Below are positions 37,323 through 45,562 of a DNA stretch of 64,000 nucleotides, in pieces (positions within the stretch are counted from its first letter, which is position 1; each line of letters begins with the position of its first letter). The stretch is from Povalibacter uvarum (lineage in GTDB: Bacteria; Pseudomonadota; Gammaproteobacteria; Steroidobacterales; Steroidobacteraceae): positions 372,001 through 436,000 of the forward strand of contig NZ_JACHHZ010000006.1 in the NCBI RefSeq assembly GCF_014202975.1, given 5' to 3'. The translations under genes were made by a program, and so were the position numbers. Below the pieces are notes generated by a model. That model was given only the letters and a program-made list of their open reading frames with translations. It ran no database searches and had not been told where the DNA came from.

Positions 37323-38066
37323 TTGGCATCGCTGTCGCAATACCTTCCGAAGCTCGACGAAAGCCACGATCTGCCGCTGTATCAGCAGCTGCAGCGGGCC
37401 CTGCGCGAGGCGATCGAGAAGCGCGTACTGGGACCGGACGATGCGCTCCCGCCGGAACGCGACCTCGCCGACGACCTTTCCGTATCGCGCATAACGGTGC
37501 GCAAGGCGATCGACGGCCTGGTCGATGAGGGCCTTTTGGTGCGCCGGCAGGGTGCGGGCACCTTCGTCTGCGCCAAGGTCGAGAAGAATTTCGCGAAGCT
37601 GACCTCGTTCTCGGAAGACATGCGGGCCCGCGGACGCAAGCCCCGCAGCGTATGGCTCAATCGCGCGGCCGGCACGGTCACCCCCGAAGAAGCGCTCACA
37701 TTGAGATCGAGCCCCGGCACGCCGGTTTATCGCTTTCATCGTATTCGTTATGCGGACGACGCCCCCATGGCGCTCGAGTACGCGACTGTGCTCGCTTCGT
37801 GCCTGCCTTCCGTCGAAGCCGTCGAAAGTTCTCTTTACGAAGCGCTGGAGAAAAACGGTTCGCGGCCGGTGCGCGCATTGCAGCGCCTCCGCGCCGTGCT
37901 TCTGACGGCCGAGCAGGCACAGTTGCTCAAAGCGCAGGAGAAGGAAGCGGGATTGCTGGTCGAACGGCTCGGCTTCCTGAAAGACGGCCGCGCCGTCGAG
38001 TTCTCGCAGTCCTACTACCGCGGCGACATCTATGACTTCGTCGCCGAACTCAACGCCAGCACGTGA
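37323..38066 (+). CDS. nagR: GntR/HutC-family (UTRA) transcriptional regulator of GlcNAc genes
   Basis: 247 residues from TTG 37323, chosen because GGAG stands 6 bases upstream; in-frame TTG 37257 and GTG 37272 lie in or next to the operator and lack such a site. N-terminal GntR winged helix (LPLYQQLQRALREAIEKRVL, LPPERDLADDLSVSRITVRKAIDGLVDEGLLVRRQGAGTFV) and C-terminal UTRA effector domain (SFSEDMRARGRKPRSVWL; ending FSQSYYRGDIYDFVAEL). The family binds phosphorylated aminosugars, e.g. GlcN-6-P or GlcNAc-6-P. Overlaps the next gene by 4 bases and so heads the catabolic operon. Confidence 0.88.
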   Translation: MASLSQYLPKLDESHDLPLYQQLQRALREAIEKRVLGPDDALPPERDLADDLSVSRITVRKAIDGLVDEGLLVRRQGAGTFVCAKVEKNFAKLTSFSEDMRARGRKPRSVWLNRAAGTVTPEEALTLRSSPGTPVYRFHRIRYADDAPMALEYATVLASCLPSVEAVESSLYEALEKNGSRPVRALQRLRAVLLTAEQAQLLKAQEKEAGLLVERLGFLKDGRAVEFSQSYYRGDIYDFVAELNAST

Positions 38067-39088
38067 ACAACGACACACGCATGTATCGCGAAGCGGCGCA
38101 GGCCCCCGAGGTCGTGCGTCGCCAGACCGAGTCGAACGCGGCGAGCCTGCGCGCGCTGGGCGAAAAGCTTCGCGAACGAGCGCCACGTGCAGTAGTGACG
38201 TGCGCGCGAGGCAGCTCCGATCACGCTGCGACATTTGCGCGCTACCTGATCGAAACGCATCTCGGCATTCTCACCTCCTCCGCGTCGCCTTCACTGAGCT
38301 CGGTCTATGAGACCGATACCAATCTCGCGGACGCCGTCTTCCTCGTGATTTCGCAATCGGGGAAGAGCCCGGATCTGCTCGCCGCCGCCGAGCGGGCCAA
38401 AGCATCCGGCGCTTACGTCGTCGCCCTGTGCAACACGCCGGATGCTCCGCTGACGAAGCTCGCGCATCACTCGATCGATCTTCGCGCCGGCGCGGAAACC
38501 AGCGTGGCTGCAACGAAGTCGTACATCGCCTCGCTCAGCGCGATCATCCACGTCGTTGCCGAGTGGACGCGAAATCAGGAACTGATCGCTGCGCTCGCCG
38601 CTGCGCCCGCGCAATTGCAACAAGCCTGGGCAGCCGACTGGTCAGCCGCGATCCCCCACCTCCGCTCCGCGATCAACCTCTTCGTCGTCGGGCGAGGCTA
38701 CGGCCTGGGCATCGCACAGGAGGCTGCGCTCAAATTCAAGGAAACATCCGGCCTGCATGCCGAAGGGTTCAGCTCCGCCGAAGTACAGCATGGACCGATG
38801 GCGCTCGTGCGCGCCGGTTTTCCAGTACTCGCGTTCTCGCAGTCGGATGAAACCCGCAAGGGCATCGAAACGCTTGCCAAGGACTTCCTGGGCCGCTCGG
38901 CGACCGTGCTGCTCGCTGGAGGCAACGCTCCCGGCGCGGTGCAACTGCCTGTCGTCGCGGCGCACCCCGTCATCGAGCCGATGCTGATGATCCTGAGTTT
39001 TTACCGCATGGTCGCGAGCCTCGCGATCGCGCGCGGTTTCGATCCCGATGTGCCGCCGCATCTGCGCAAAGTGACCGAGACCGTGTAA
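38063..39088 (+). CDS. SIS-domain glucosamine-6-phosphate deaminase (NagB-II type)
   Basis: 341 residues with a GTG start that overlaps the regulator's stop (GTGA). Two SIS domains: first VVTCARGSSDHAATFARYLIE plus FLVISQSGKSPDLLAAAERAKASGAYVVALCNTPDAPL and AETSVAATKSY; second LFVVGRGYGLGIAQEAALKFKETSGLHAEGFSSAEVQHGPMALV. It is like the isomerase half of GlmS but lacks the glutaminase domain, the arrangement of NagB-II deaminases that replace classical NagB in many proteobacteria. It turns GlcN-6-P into fructose-6-P and ammonia. No classical NagB is found in the window, which supports the call. Confidence 0.9.
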   Translation: MNNDTRMYREAAQAPEVVRRQTESNAASLRALGEKLRERAPRAVVTCARGSSDHAATFARYLIETHLGILTSSASPSLSSVYETDTNLADAVFLVISQSGKSPDLLAAAERAKASGAYVVALCNTPDAPLTKLAHHSIDLRAGAETSVAATKSYIASLSAIIHVVAEWTRNQELIAALAAAPAQLQQAWAADWSAAIPHLRSAINLFVVGRGYGLGIAQEAALKFKETSGLHAEGFSSAEVQHGPMALVRAGFPVLAFSQSDETRKGIETLAKDFLGRSATVLLAGGNAPGAVQLPVVAAHPVIEPMLMILSFYRMVASLAIARGFDPDVPPHLRKVTETV

Positions 39089-40248
39089 TGACGACCGCCC
39101 TGATCAACGGCCGAGTGCTGCAATCCGCGGGGTTCGTCGAAGGCCTTGCGGTGCTCGTGCATGCTGGAAAGATCGTGGACGTGTTGCCGGCCACTCACGA
39201 GCGCGCACGCGGTGCGGCGCCCCACGATCTTCACGGTCAGCTGCTGTTGCCGGGCTTCATCGACACGCAGGTGAACGGCGGCGGCGGTGTGCTGTTCAAC
39301 GACAACCCGGGCATCGAGTCGATCCGCGCGATCGGTCAGGCTCATCGCCGCTTCGGCACCACCGGCTTTCTGCCGACGCTGATCAGCGATGACCTGCATG
39401 TCGTCGAGAACGCGATCGCTGGCGTACAGGCCGCAATCGACGCCGGCGTTCCCGGCGTGCTCGGCATCCACATCGAAGGCCCGTTCCTCAACGTGCAGCG
39501 CAAGGGCGTGCACGATGCAACCAAGCTGCGTGAGCTCGATGAAACCGCGATCAAGCTGCTGACGTCGCTGCACGGCGGGAAGACGCTGATCACGCTCGCG
39601 CCCGAGATGACGACGCCCGACATCATTCGCAAGCTGGCGGGCGCGGGCATGATCGTTTCAGCCGGCCACAGCAACGGCACGTACGCCGATATCCGGGCGG
39701 CACTGGACAATGGACTGAGCGGCTTCACGCACCTGTTCAACGCGATGTCCCAGCTCACGGGGCGCGAGCCCGGTGTCGTGGGCGCAGCACTCGACGATCA
39801 GAAGAGCTGGTGCGGCATCATTCTCGACGGACTGCACGTGGACCCCGTCGTTCTGCGAATCGCCCTTCGCAGCAAGCCTCACGATCGCTTCATGCTCGTG
39901 ACCGATGCGATGCCGAGCGTCGGCATCGACGGCGACGAATTCATGCTCCAGGGCCGGCGCATCGTCGTGCGCGACGGCAAGTGCCTCGACGAAGCAGGCA
40001 CGCTCGCCGGCTCGCACCTGAACATGGCCGAAGCCATCGCCAATGCGGCCCGGCTGCTGGATATCGATCTGGCGCAGGCAGTGCGCATGGCGAGCCAGTA
40101 TCCCGCCGCGTTCCTCGGACTCGATAACGAGCTGGGCAAGATCCAGCGCGGCTACCGCGCGAGCTTCGTCGTCGCCGACGACGAGATGAACGTGATCGAA
40201 ACCTGGATCGACGGGGTGCGGGCGGATCAGAGCAGCCTGGCGGCGTAA
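39088..40248 (+). CDS. nagA: N-acetylglucosamine-6-phosphate deacetylase
   Basis: 386 residues. Amidohydrolase motifs: LPGFIDTQVNGGGGVLFND near the N-terminus, LGIHIEGPFLN (metal-binding Glu), VSAGHSNGTY, THLFNAMSQLTGREPG and LVTDAMPSVG (catalytic Asp). Converts GlcNAc-6-P to GlcN-6-P and acetate in the cytosol. Its ATG shares one base with the stop codon of the deaminase gene (TAATG), so the regulator, deaminase and deacetylase form one operon. REP repeats follow. Confidence 0.96.
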   Translation: MTTALINGRVLQSAGFVEGLAVLVHAGKIVDVLPATHERARGAAPHDLHGQLLLPGFIDTQVNGGGGVLFNDNPGIESIRAIGQAHRRFGTTGFLPTLISDDLHVVENAIAGVQAAIDAGVPGVLGIHIEGPFLNVQRKGVHDATKLRELDETAIKLLTSLHGGKTLITLAPEMTTPDIIRKLAGAGMIVSAGHSNGTYADIRAALDNGLSGFTHLFNAMSQLTGREPGVVGAALDDQKSWCGIILDGLHVDPVVLRIALRSKPHDRFMLVTDAMPSVGIDGDEFMLQGRRIVVRDGKCLDEAGTLAGSHLNMAEAIANAARLLDIDLAQAVRMASQYPAAFLGLDNELGKIQRGYRASFVVADDEMNVIETWIDGVRADQSSLAA

Positions 40249-40256
40249 GGCCGCTG

Positions 40257-40324
40257 TGTCATTCCCGCGAAAGCGGGAATCCATCTTGCTCGAGACATGG
40301 ATTCCCGCGTTCGCGGGAATGACA
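40257..40324. repeat. Inverted pair of REP-like palindromes
   Basis: Two hairpins, ATTCCCGC-GAAA-GCGGGAAT (40261-40280) and ATTCCCGC-GTTC-GCGGGAAT (40301-40320), in opposite orientation with a CCAT...ATGG spacer. Flanked by GTC and GAC. Identical core to the repeat at 1857-1876. A BIME-like pair behind nagA, probably a transcript stabiliser or attenuator. Confidence 0.85.
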
Positions 40325-40331
40325 ATGAGAC

Positions 40332-41063
40332 ATGCCCTCTCCCGCTCAACTCCTGGCTGGGATACACCGCCCCCCTCCCTGGCTGCTGCCGCACTGGCAT
40401 CTGCTGGAACGGGTCATCAGTGATTCAACTTCGCAGTCCGTTGCCGCCGCGCTGAACTCCGCGCGAACCGAGCCCGTCCCCGTACGCTTCGTCGACCCTT
40501 CAGCTCATCTCACCAGCGAAGCCTACGAAGCGTTCATCGCACGCACGGCAACCGTACCGACCCGCGACAACCAGCACGATCTGTTCAACGGCCTGCTGTG
40601 GCTCACGTATCCACAGACGAAGCGCCGGCTGAACTTGCTTCAGGCGCAGGAGATCGAACTGCGCGGCACGCCAGGTCCGCGCGGACCGTTGCGGGATGCG
40701 CTGACACTGTTCGACGAGAACGCAGCGCTGCTGAAAGCACCAGTGGAATTGATCGACTCGCTGCGTCGTCGCGACTGGCAACGGCTGTTCGTGAGCGACC
40801 GCTCGCTGTGGCAGCAGGCACGCGTGTCGCTCTTCGGCCATGCGCTGCTGGAAAAACTGATGCAGCCACGAAAGGCGATCACCGCGCACGTCTGGGTCGT
40901 CGACGACATGACGGATGAAACGCTCGCATCCAGCCTGACACCGGAGCGGCTGACAGACAGACCGTTCCTGCCCCTTCCCGTGCTCGGCATCCCGGGCTGG
41001 TGGCCCGACAACGAAGGGCCAGCCTTCTACGACGATCCAGAAGTCTTTCGACAGCGCCGCTGA
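40332..41063 (+). CDS. DUF3025 domain protein
   Basis: 243 residues, no signal peptide. Characteristic segments are VPVRFVDPSAHLTSEAYEAFIART, TRDNQHDLFNGLLWLTYPQTKRRLN, LFDENAALL, FGHALLEKLMQPRKAITAHVW and LPVLGIPGWWPDNEGPAFYDDPEVFR, all of which recur in the DUF3025 family of proteobacteria. Function unknown; the DLFNGLLWLTYPQTK segment is strongly conserved in my recollection of the family. The gene follows the REP pair. Confidence 0.85.
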   Translation: MPSPAQLLAGIHRPPPWLLPHWHLLERVISDSTSQSVAAALNSARTEPVPVRFVDPSAHLTSEAYEAFIARTATVPTRDNQHDLFNGLLWLTYPQTKRRLNLLQAQEIELRGTPGPRGPLRDALTLFDENAALLKAPVELIDSLRRRDWQRLFVSDRSLWQQARVSLFGHALLEKLMQPRKAITAHVWVVDDMTDETLASSLTPERLTDRPFLPLPVLGIPGWWPDNEGPAFYDDPEVFRQRR

Positions 41064-41065
41064 AG

Positions 41066-41890
41066 TCAGGTGGTCGCGGCAACCAGCGCGTCGAGCGTCA
41101 GGAACCATCCGGCAACGACCGCAACGACCCCGTTGACCTGCGCCGCTCGCTTTCCCGAAGGCGCAACACGCTCCGACGTGATGGCAACAGTGACGATGGC
41201 CATCGCAACCAGATCCATCACGCCGATCACGAGCAGGATGAGCATCAGGTTCGCGCAACAGGCGGCGCAACGCACAGCCAGCTTCACGCCGTCTCGCCAG
41301 GCCGAGTCCTCACCGGCGGTCGAAAGGCAACGCGGCGCGGCGCGGCAACAGGCAAGACAGCGTTGCTTGATGGCGGTGAACTGAAACGCCCCGCACAGCA
41401 CGAGAACTAACCCGGTCAGCGCAGGAACTGCCTGCGCCAGCGATGCGTGCTGCATCTGCGCCTGTGCCAGCCCGATACCGAGCGGGAAGATGATCGCGCC
41501 GGAAATGCTCCACGCAATGAAGTACGCGGTGCCGGCTGTGAACGTCTTTCGCCCGAGGTCCGCCACGCCTCTTCCGACCAGAGCGCGGCGATAACGCGAC
41601 AGCATCGGCATCAGTGACGGCAGCATCATCGCGACCATCATCACGCTCCACATCGCGATGAACGAGAGCGCGGCGCCGGACCATTCCTGGCCCGGCATCC
41701 GCATCCACGTCATCGACATGGTCCAGTCTCCTGGCATCGGCATTCCGCTCATGCCCGCCATCGATCCGCACCACACGATCGTCGTCGCCGCGCTGGCGAG
41801 GAATGCCAGCGCAGCAACGCCGACGAAGGCACGGTCCGAGACCTGCGACTTCACATGCAACATGGCCAGCTCACGCGCGACCGTATTCAT
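41066..41890 (-). CDS. DUF2182 membrane protein
   Basis: Roughly 274 residues from ATG 41890 (an ATG at 41863, just after the DUF899 stop codon, would also give a plausible protein). About six to seven hydrophobic segments. The Met-rich motifs SMTWMRMPGQEWSGAALSF, MWSVMMVAMMLPSLMPM, and the Cys-rich loops KQRCLACCRAAPRCL and RCAACCANLM suggest metal binding (copper) in a DUF2182 protein. It overlaps the DUF899 gene by 20 bases, so the two are coupled and probably act together. The start is uncertain. Confidence 0.8.
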   Translation of the reverse strand: MNTVARELAMLHVKSQVSDRAFVGVAALAFLASAATTIVWCGSMAGMSGMPMPGDWTMSMTWMRMPGQEWSGAALSFIAMWSVMMVAMMLPSLMPMLSRYRRALVGRGVADLGRKTFTAGTAYFIAWSISGAIIFPLGIGLAQAQMQHASLAQAVPALTGLVLVLCGAFQFTAIKQRCLACCRAAPRCLSTAGEDSAWRDGVKLAVRCAACCANLMLILLVIGVMDLVAMAIVTVAITSERVAPSGKRAAQVNGVVAVVAGWFLTLDALVAATT

Positions 41891-42638
41891 CGTTGCGACG
41901 CCACCAGACGCCTGTTTCATTGCGACCCTTCGGCGCACGGTCGAGCCACTGATACATGCCCCAGAGACCATCGAGTCCGCGGGCATACGTCGAGTAGGCG
42001 TGATACACGACGCCGCCCTCAAGGACGAACGCGCTCAGGCCGGGGCGATCGCGAGTGAAGGCAGCGGCGTCGGTGCCGCAGCTGGCAGCAATTTTCACTA
42101 CCGGCTCGGGCACATCGGTGAGCTCGTCCATCGCGTGGCCGTTGCGACGATAGTTGTACTCGATCGTCCCCGCCCGCTGCTGCTCCTGGCGGAAGGACAC
42201 GTTGAAGTCGAAATTGAAATCGTTGCTGAGCGAGGAGACCCAGGGAAAACTCCAGCCGAGGCGCCGCTTGTAACCCTGCAATCTTTCGAGCGGCGCACGC
42301 GATGCCGCGATCAGCCGTACATCGTGATTCTCCAGATGGACAGCAGTGCCGTTGAACCCGTCGGCGATTGCCGAACACGAAGGGCACCCGGCCTTGTAGT
42401 CGGGGCCGAACATGAAGTGATACACCATGAGCTGCGAGCGTCCTCCGAACAGGTCCACCAGGGTCGCGCCGCCCTCGTCGGTTTCGAACCGGTAGTCCTT
42501 GTCGACCTTCACCCATGGCAGCGCCTGCCTGCGGCGGGCCAGTTCGTCGCTGCGCCGGGTCAGATCCTTCTCGGCCTCGAGCAGCTCGAGGCGGGCCCTC
42601 AGCCATTCGTCGCGTGTTGCGGTCGCGTGAGTCGTCAT
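41871..42638 (-). CDS. DUF899 thioredoxin-fold family protein
   Basis: 255 residues. Motifs of the DUF899 group: DEWLRARLELLEAEKDLTRRSDELARRRQALPWVKVDKDYRFET and FMFGPDYKAGCPSCSAIADGFNG, where CPSC is a thioredoxin-like active site; YHAYSTYARGLDGLWGMYQWLDRAPKGRNE close to the end is another hallmark. Role unknown; the fold suggests a redox function. No signal peptide, so cytosolic. Coupled to the DUF2182 gene and divergent from the TPR-winged helix regulator. Confidence 0.86.
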   Translation of the reverse strand: MTTHATATRDEWLRARLELLEAEKDLTRRSDELARRRQALPWVKVDKDYRFETDEGGATLVDLFGGRSQLMVYHFMFGPDYKAGCPSCSAIADGFNGTAVHLENHDVRLIAASRAPLERLQGYKRRLGWSFPWVSSLSNDFNFDFNVSFRQEQQRAGTIEYNYRRNGHAMDELTDVPEPVVKIAASCGTDAAAFTRDRPGLSAFVLEGGVVYHAYSTYARGLDGLWGMYQWLDRAPKGRNETGVWWRRNDEYGRA

Positions 42639-42787
42639 CGAAGTCTCCTGTGATAAGAACTACTGCACGCCCATCGAGCCGATTCGGCGCGACGCGCCAG
42701 CGCGCTTCGTGAGATAAATCTATCGGCGGCGACTCAGGAGGCGGGAGTGACAAGTGTGACGGGATTCGGACGGAGCAACGCAATCGC

Positions 42788-44005
42788 ATGGATTCGTTGA
42801 TCACGGCTGCGGCGCGTGCGCTCGCGACGGGCGATCCGCTCGGCGCTTTGAAACGCATCTCGCTGCGGAACGATGCACCCGCGCTGGCACTTCGCGGCAT
42901 CGCGATGGCGCAGCTCGGCGATCTGACACGAGCCAGATCGCTGCTGCGCGACGCGACGCGCGCCTTCTCCCCCAGAGAAGCAGTCGCCCGCGCGCGATGC
43001 GTCGTGGCCGAAGCCGAAGTTGCGCTCGCTGCACGCGATCTCAACTGGCCCGGGAAGGCCCTCGACTCGGCGCGGATCGCGCTGGAGGAGCACGGTGACC
43101 ACGCAAACGCCGCTCACGCGCACTACCTTGCGATCCGCCACCTGCTTCTGCTGGGAAAGCTGGACGATGCCGAACGAAGATTGACGGGTATCGATCCCGT
43201 GCCTCTGCCGCCCGCGGCGCGAGCCATTCATTCGCTGATCGCGGGAGGCATTGCGACGAGACGCCTGCAAGCGAAGGCGGCACGGACATCTCTGGCGCTG
43301 GCAAGCAGCGCCGCGCACAAGGCAAACATCCCTGCATTGATCGCCGAGGTTGCGAGCGCTCAGGCTACGCTCGACGCACCCGCGGCTCGCTTGTTCGCGA
43401 GAGGTGAACAACGCGTCCTGCGTCTCGACGAAGTTGAAGCATTGTTCGCCTCGAAGGACCTGGTCATAGACGCTTGCAGGTACATCGTGCGCGACGCAAG
43501 CAACATGATTTCCCTTGCGAGGCGGCCTGTGTTGTTCGTTCTAGCAGGCGCACTCGCCGAAGCCTGGCCCCACGACGCGCCCAGGGAAATCCTGATCGCG
43601 CGCGCATTCCGAGGGAAGACCGCCGATGAATCCTATCGCGCACGGCTGCGCGTCGAGATCGGACGACTTCGCAAGGCACTGCGTTCCGTCGCCGATGTGA
43701 ATGCAACTCCGCGCGGTTTCGTCCTCGCACCCCACAGTCGCCGGGATGTCGTCCTTCTCGCCCGACCGATCGATGAAGAACACGCCGAAGTACTGGCGCT
43801 CCTCGCGGATGGCGAATCCTGGTCCAGCTCCGGCCTCGCGCTTGCACTCGGCGCAAGCCAGCGCACTGTGCAGAGAGCGCTCGACGCCCTTGCTGCGGCA
43901 GGGAAGGCGCAGGCGCTCGGTCGCGGGCGCGCGCGAAGGTGGACAACCCCGCCGGCCCCAGGATTCGCGACGACATTGTTACTCCCGGCGCCTCCGCCGG
44001 TATGA
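42788..44005 (+). CDS. TPR-like protein with winged-helix DNA-binding domains
   Basis: 405 residues. N-terminal half (1-210) is alpha-helical and Ala/Leu rich in a TPR-like spacing. From about residue 250 comes ESYRARLRVEIGRLRKALRSV...TPRGFVLA, which looks like an OmpR/PhoB-type winged helix (Trans_reg_C), and then a second wHTH, WSSSGLALALGASQRTVQRALDALAAAGKAQALGRGRARRW. Thus two candidate DNA-binding units in one protein, without receiver or kinase domain. Divergent from DUF899, so probably its regulator; the beta-propeller gene starts 13 bases after its stop. Confidence 0.72.
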   Translation: MDSLITAAARALATGDPLGALKRISLRNDAPALALRGIAMAQLGDLTRARSLLRDATRAFSPREAVARARCVVAEAEVALAARDLNWPGKALDSARIALEEHGDHANAAHAHYLAIRHLLLLGKLDDAERRLTGIDPVPLPPAARAIHSLIAGGIATRRLQAKAARTSLALASSAAHKANIPALIAEVASAQATLDAPAARLFARGEQRVLRLDEVEALFASKDLVIDACRYIVRDASNMISLARRPVLFVLAGALAEAWPHDAPREILIARAFRGKTADESYRARLRVEIGRLRKALRSVADVNATPRGFVLAPHSRRDVVLLARPIDEEHAEVLALLADGESWSSSGLALALGASQRTVQRALDALAAAGKAQALGRGRARRWTTPPAPGFATTLLLPAPPPV

Positions 44006-44018
44006 CTAGGATGCTTCC

Positions 44019-44648
44019 ATGAAACGAACAGCAGAAATCATTGCAGAACACGGCCCGTTTCCCGGGGTCGACTCCGTGGGCGGGGTGACTTACGACGGCG
44101 AGAACGTCTGGTTCGCCTGCGGCGACAAACTGAACGCGCTCGATCCCGCCACGGGCAAGACAGTGCGGTCGATCGAGATCGCCGCGCACGCCGGCACCGC
44201 ATTCGACGGTCAGCATCTTTTCCAGATCGCCGAGAACCGGATCCACAAGATCGATCCGCAAACCGGGCGTGTCCTGGCGACGATTCCCGCTCCCGGCGGC
44301 GGCGGCGATTCAGGGCTCGCATGGGCCGAGGGCTCGCTGTGGGTCGGGCAATACCGGGACCGGAAGATCCACCAGATCGATCCGCAGACCGGCAAGATTC
44401 TCCGCACCATCGAATCGAATCGGTTCGTCACCGGTGTGACGTGGGTCGACGGCGAACTGTGGCACGGCACGTGGGAAGGCGACGAAAGCGAGCTGCGGCG
44501 GATCGATCCGCGGAGCGGTGAAGTGCTCGAGCAAGTCGAAATGCCACCGGGCACGAATGTATCGGGACTGGAATCCGACGGCGGCGACAGGTTCTTCTGC
44601 GGCGGAGCGCGCAGCGGCAAGGTGCGCACAGTGCGTCGACCCAGATAG
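44019..44648 (+). CDS. Beta-propeller repeat protein (glutamine cyclotransferase/Vgb-like)
   Basis: 209 residues comprising four or five repeats of the type NRIHKIDPQTGRVLATIPAP and RKIHQIDPQTGKILRTIES, each about 40-45 residues, i.e. a small beta-propeller of the YncE/glutaminyl cyclotransferase/virginiamycin-B-lyase kind. No signal peptide. It lies 13 bases after the TPR-wHTH gene, so probably the same operon. Function unknown; the repeat count is too low for a closed six- or seven-blade propeller, so it may dimerise. Confidence 0.75.
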   Translation: MKRTAEIIAEHGPFPGVDSVGGVTYDGENVWFACGDKLNALDPATGKTVRSIEIAAHAGTAFDGQHLFQIAENRIHKIDPQTGRVLATIPAPGGGGDSGLAWAEGSLWVGQYRDRKIHQIDPQTGKILRTIESNRFVTGVTWVDGELWHGTWEGDESELRRIDPRSGEVLEQVEMPPGTNVSGLESDGGDRFFCGGARSGKVRTVRRPR

Positions 44649-44717
44649 CGCACCCGACGCGACCGCCGTTGGTACACTCACGCGCCATCGCTCTACCAGC
44701 GGAACGCGGAGTGTCGC

Positions 44718-45554
44718 TTGATCCATCGTCGGCTGATTCACAAGAAGGTTTTCGTTCTCCTGTCCGTGCTGGCTCCGCTCGCCGCGCAGGCACAAGTGGC
44801 TGCGAACGAAACGCTTCGCCTGGACACCAGTGTCGCTTCGCCGTGGGGTAAACCGCTGAGTCCGGCGATGCCCGCCGGCACCCCAATGAAAGTGACACCG
44901 ACGGCACTCGATGGGCCCGCTCCGCTGAAATGCACCGGCGCGAATCACACGTTCATTCGCACGTCCGCCGAGGGCCTGTTCGAAGGTAACCTCCCCGCAC
45001 CCGCGGAGGAAAGTGCGAAGCGACTCGGCCTGCCTGAAGGCGTCATCACGCAACGCATCTCCTGCAGCAACGGCAGTTTCGACGTGCATCGCGCACCCGA
45101 CGGTCGCGCGTGGATCGGATTGGACAACGCGGTGCTGCTATGGGATCGAACCAGCATCGCTGCCTCGCCGGAAGCGATCGTTCAACTGCTGCTGATCCAG
45201 CACATGAGTGGCAACATGGCGCTGTCACGCGAGAGCGTGGCGAGTCAGCGAGAATGGCTCAGTGCTCGCATCGTGGAGCAGTTCGATGGATGGTTCACCC
45301 GCACTGCCGGTAACGACGAGGTTCCCGAACTCAATGGCGATCCCTACACGGACAGCCAGGAATCGCCGGAGAGCTTCGAATTGTCGGCAGCATCGGTGAA
45401 AGGCAATGAAGCCGAAGTCACCGTCACCTTCCGTGACGCTGCCGATGCACGCTATCCGGTGCAATACCTGCTTTCACGAGTCGATGGCACCTGGCGCGTC
45501 GACGACCTTCGGTATCGCGACGGCGAACGGCTCTCGCAACTGCTTCAGCGCTGA
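44718..45554 (+). CDS. Exported protein with DUF3828-like C-terminus
   Basis: 278 residues from a TTG with GGAG 8 bases upstream. A signal peptide (VFVLLSVLAPLAAQAQ) opens the protein. The C-terminal part VTVTFRDAADARYPVQYLLSRVDGTWRVDDLRYRDGERL resembles the immunity- or lysozyme-inhibitor-like DUF3828 fold (a beta sheet that ends with a WrvDDl motif). Two Cys (C71, C118 region) may bond. It is convergent with the next gene and has no evident operon partner. Function unknown. Confidence 0.62.
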   Translation: MIHRRLIHKKVFVLLSVLAPLAAQAQVAANETLRLDTSVASPWGKPLSPAMPAGTPMKVTPTALDGPAPLKCTGANHTFIRTSAEGLFEGNLPAPAEESAKRLGLPEGVITQRISCSNGSFDVHRAPDGRAWIGLDNAVLLWDRTSIAASPEAIVQLLLIQHMSGNMALSRESVASQREWLSARIVEQFDGWFTRTAGNDEVPELNGDPYTDSQESPESFELSAASVKGNEAEVTVTFRDAADARYPVQYLLSRVDGTWRVDDLRYRDGERLSQLLQR

Positions 45555-45562
45555 ACCGTTCG

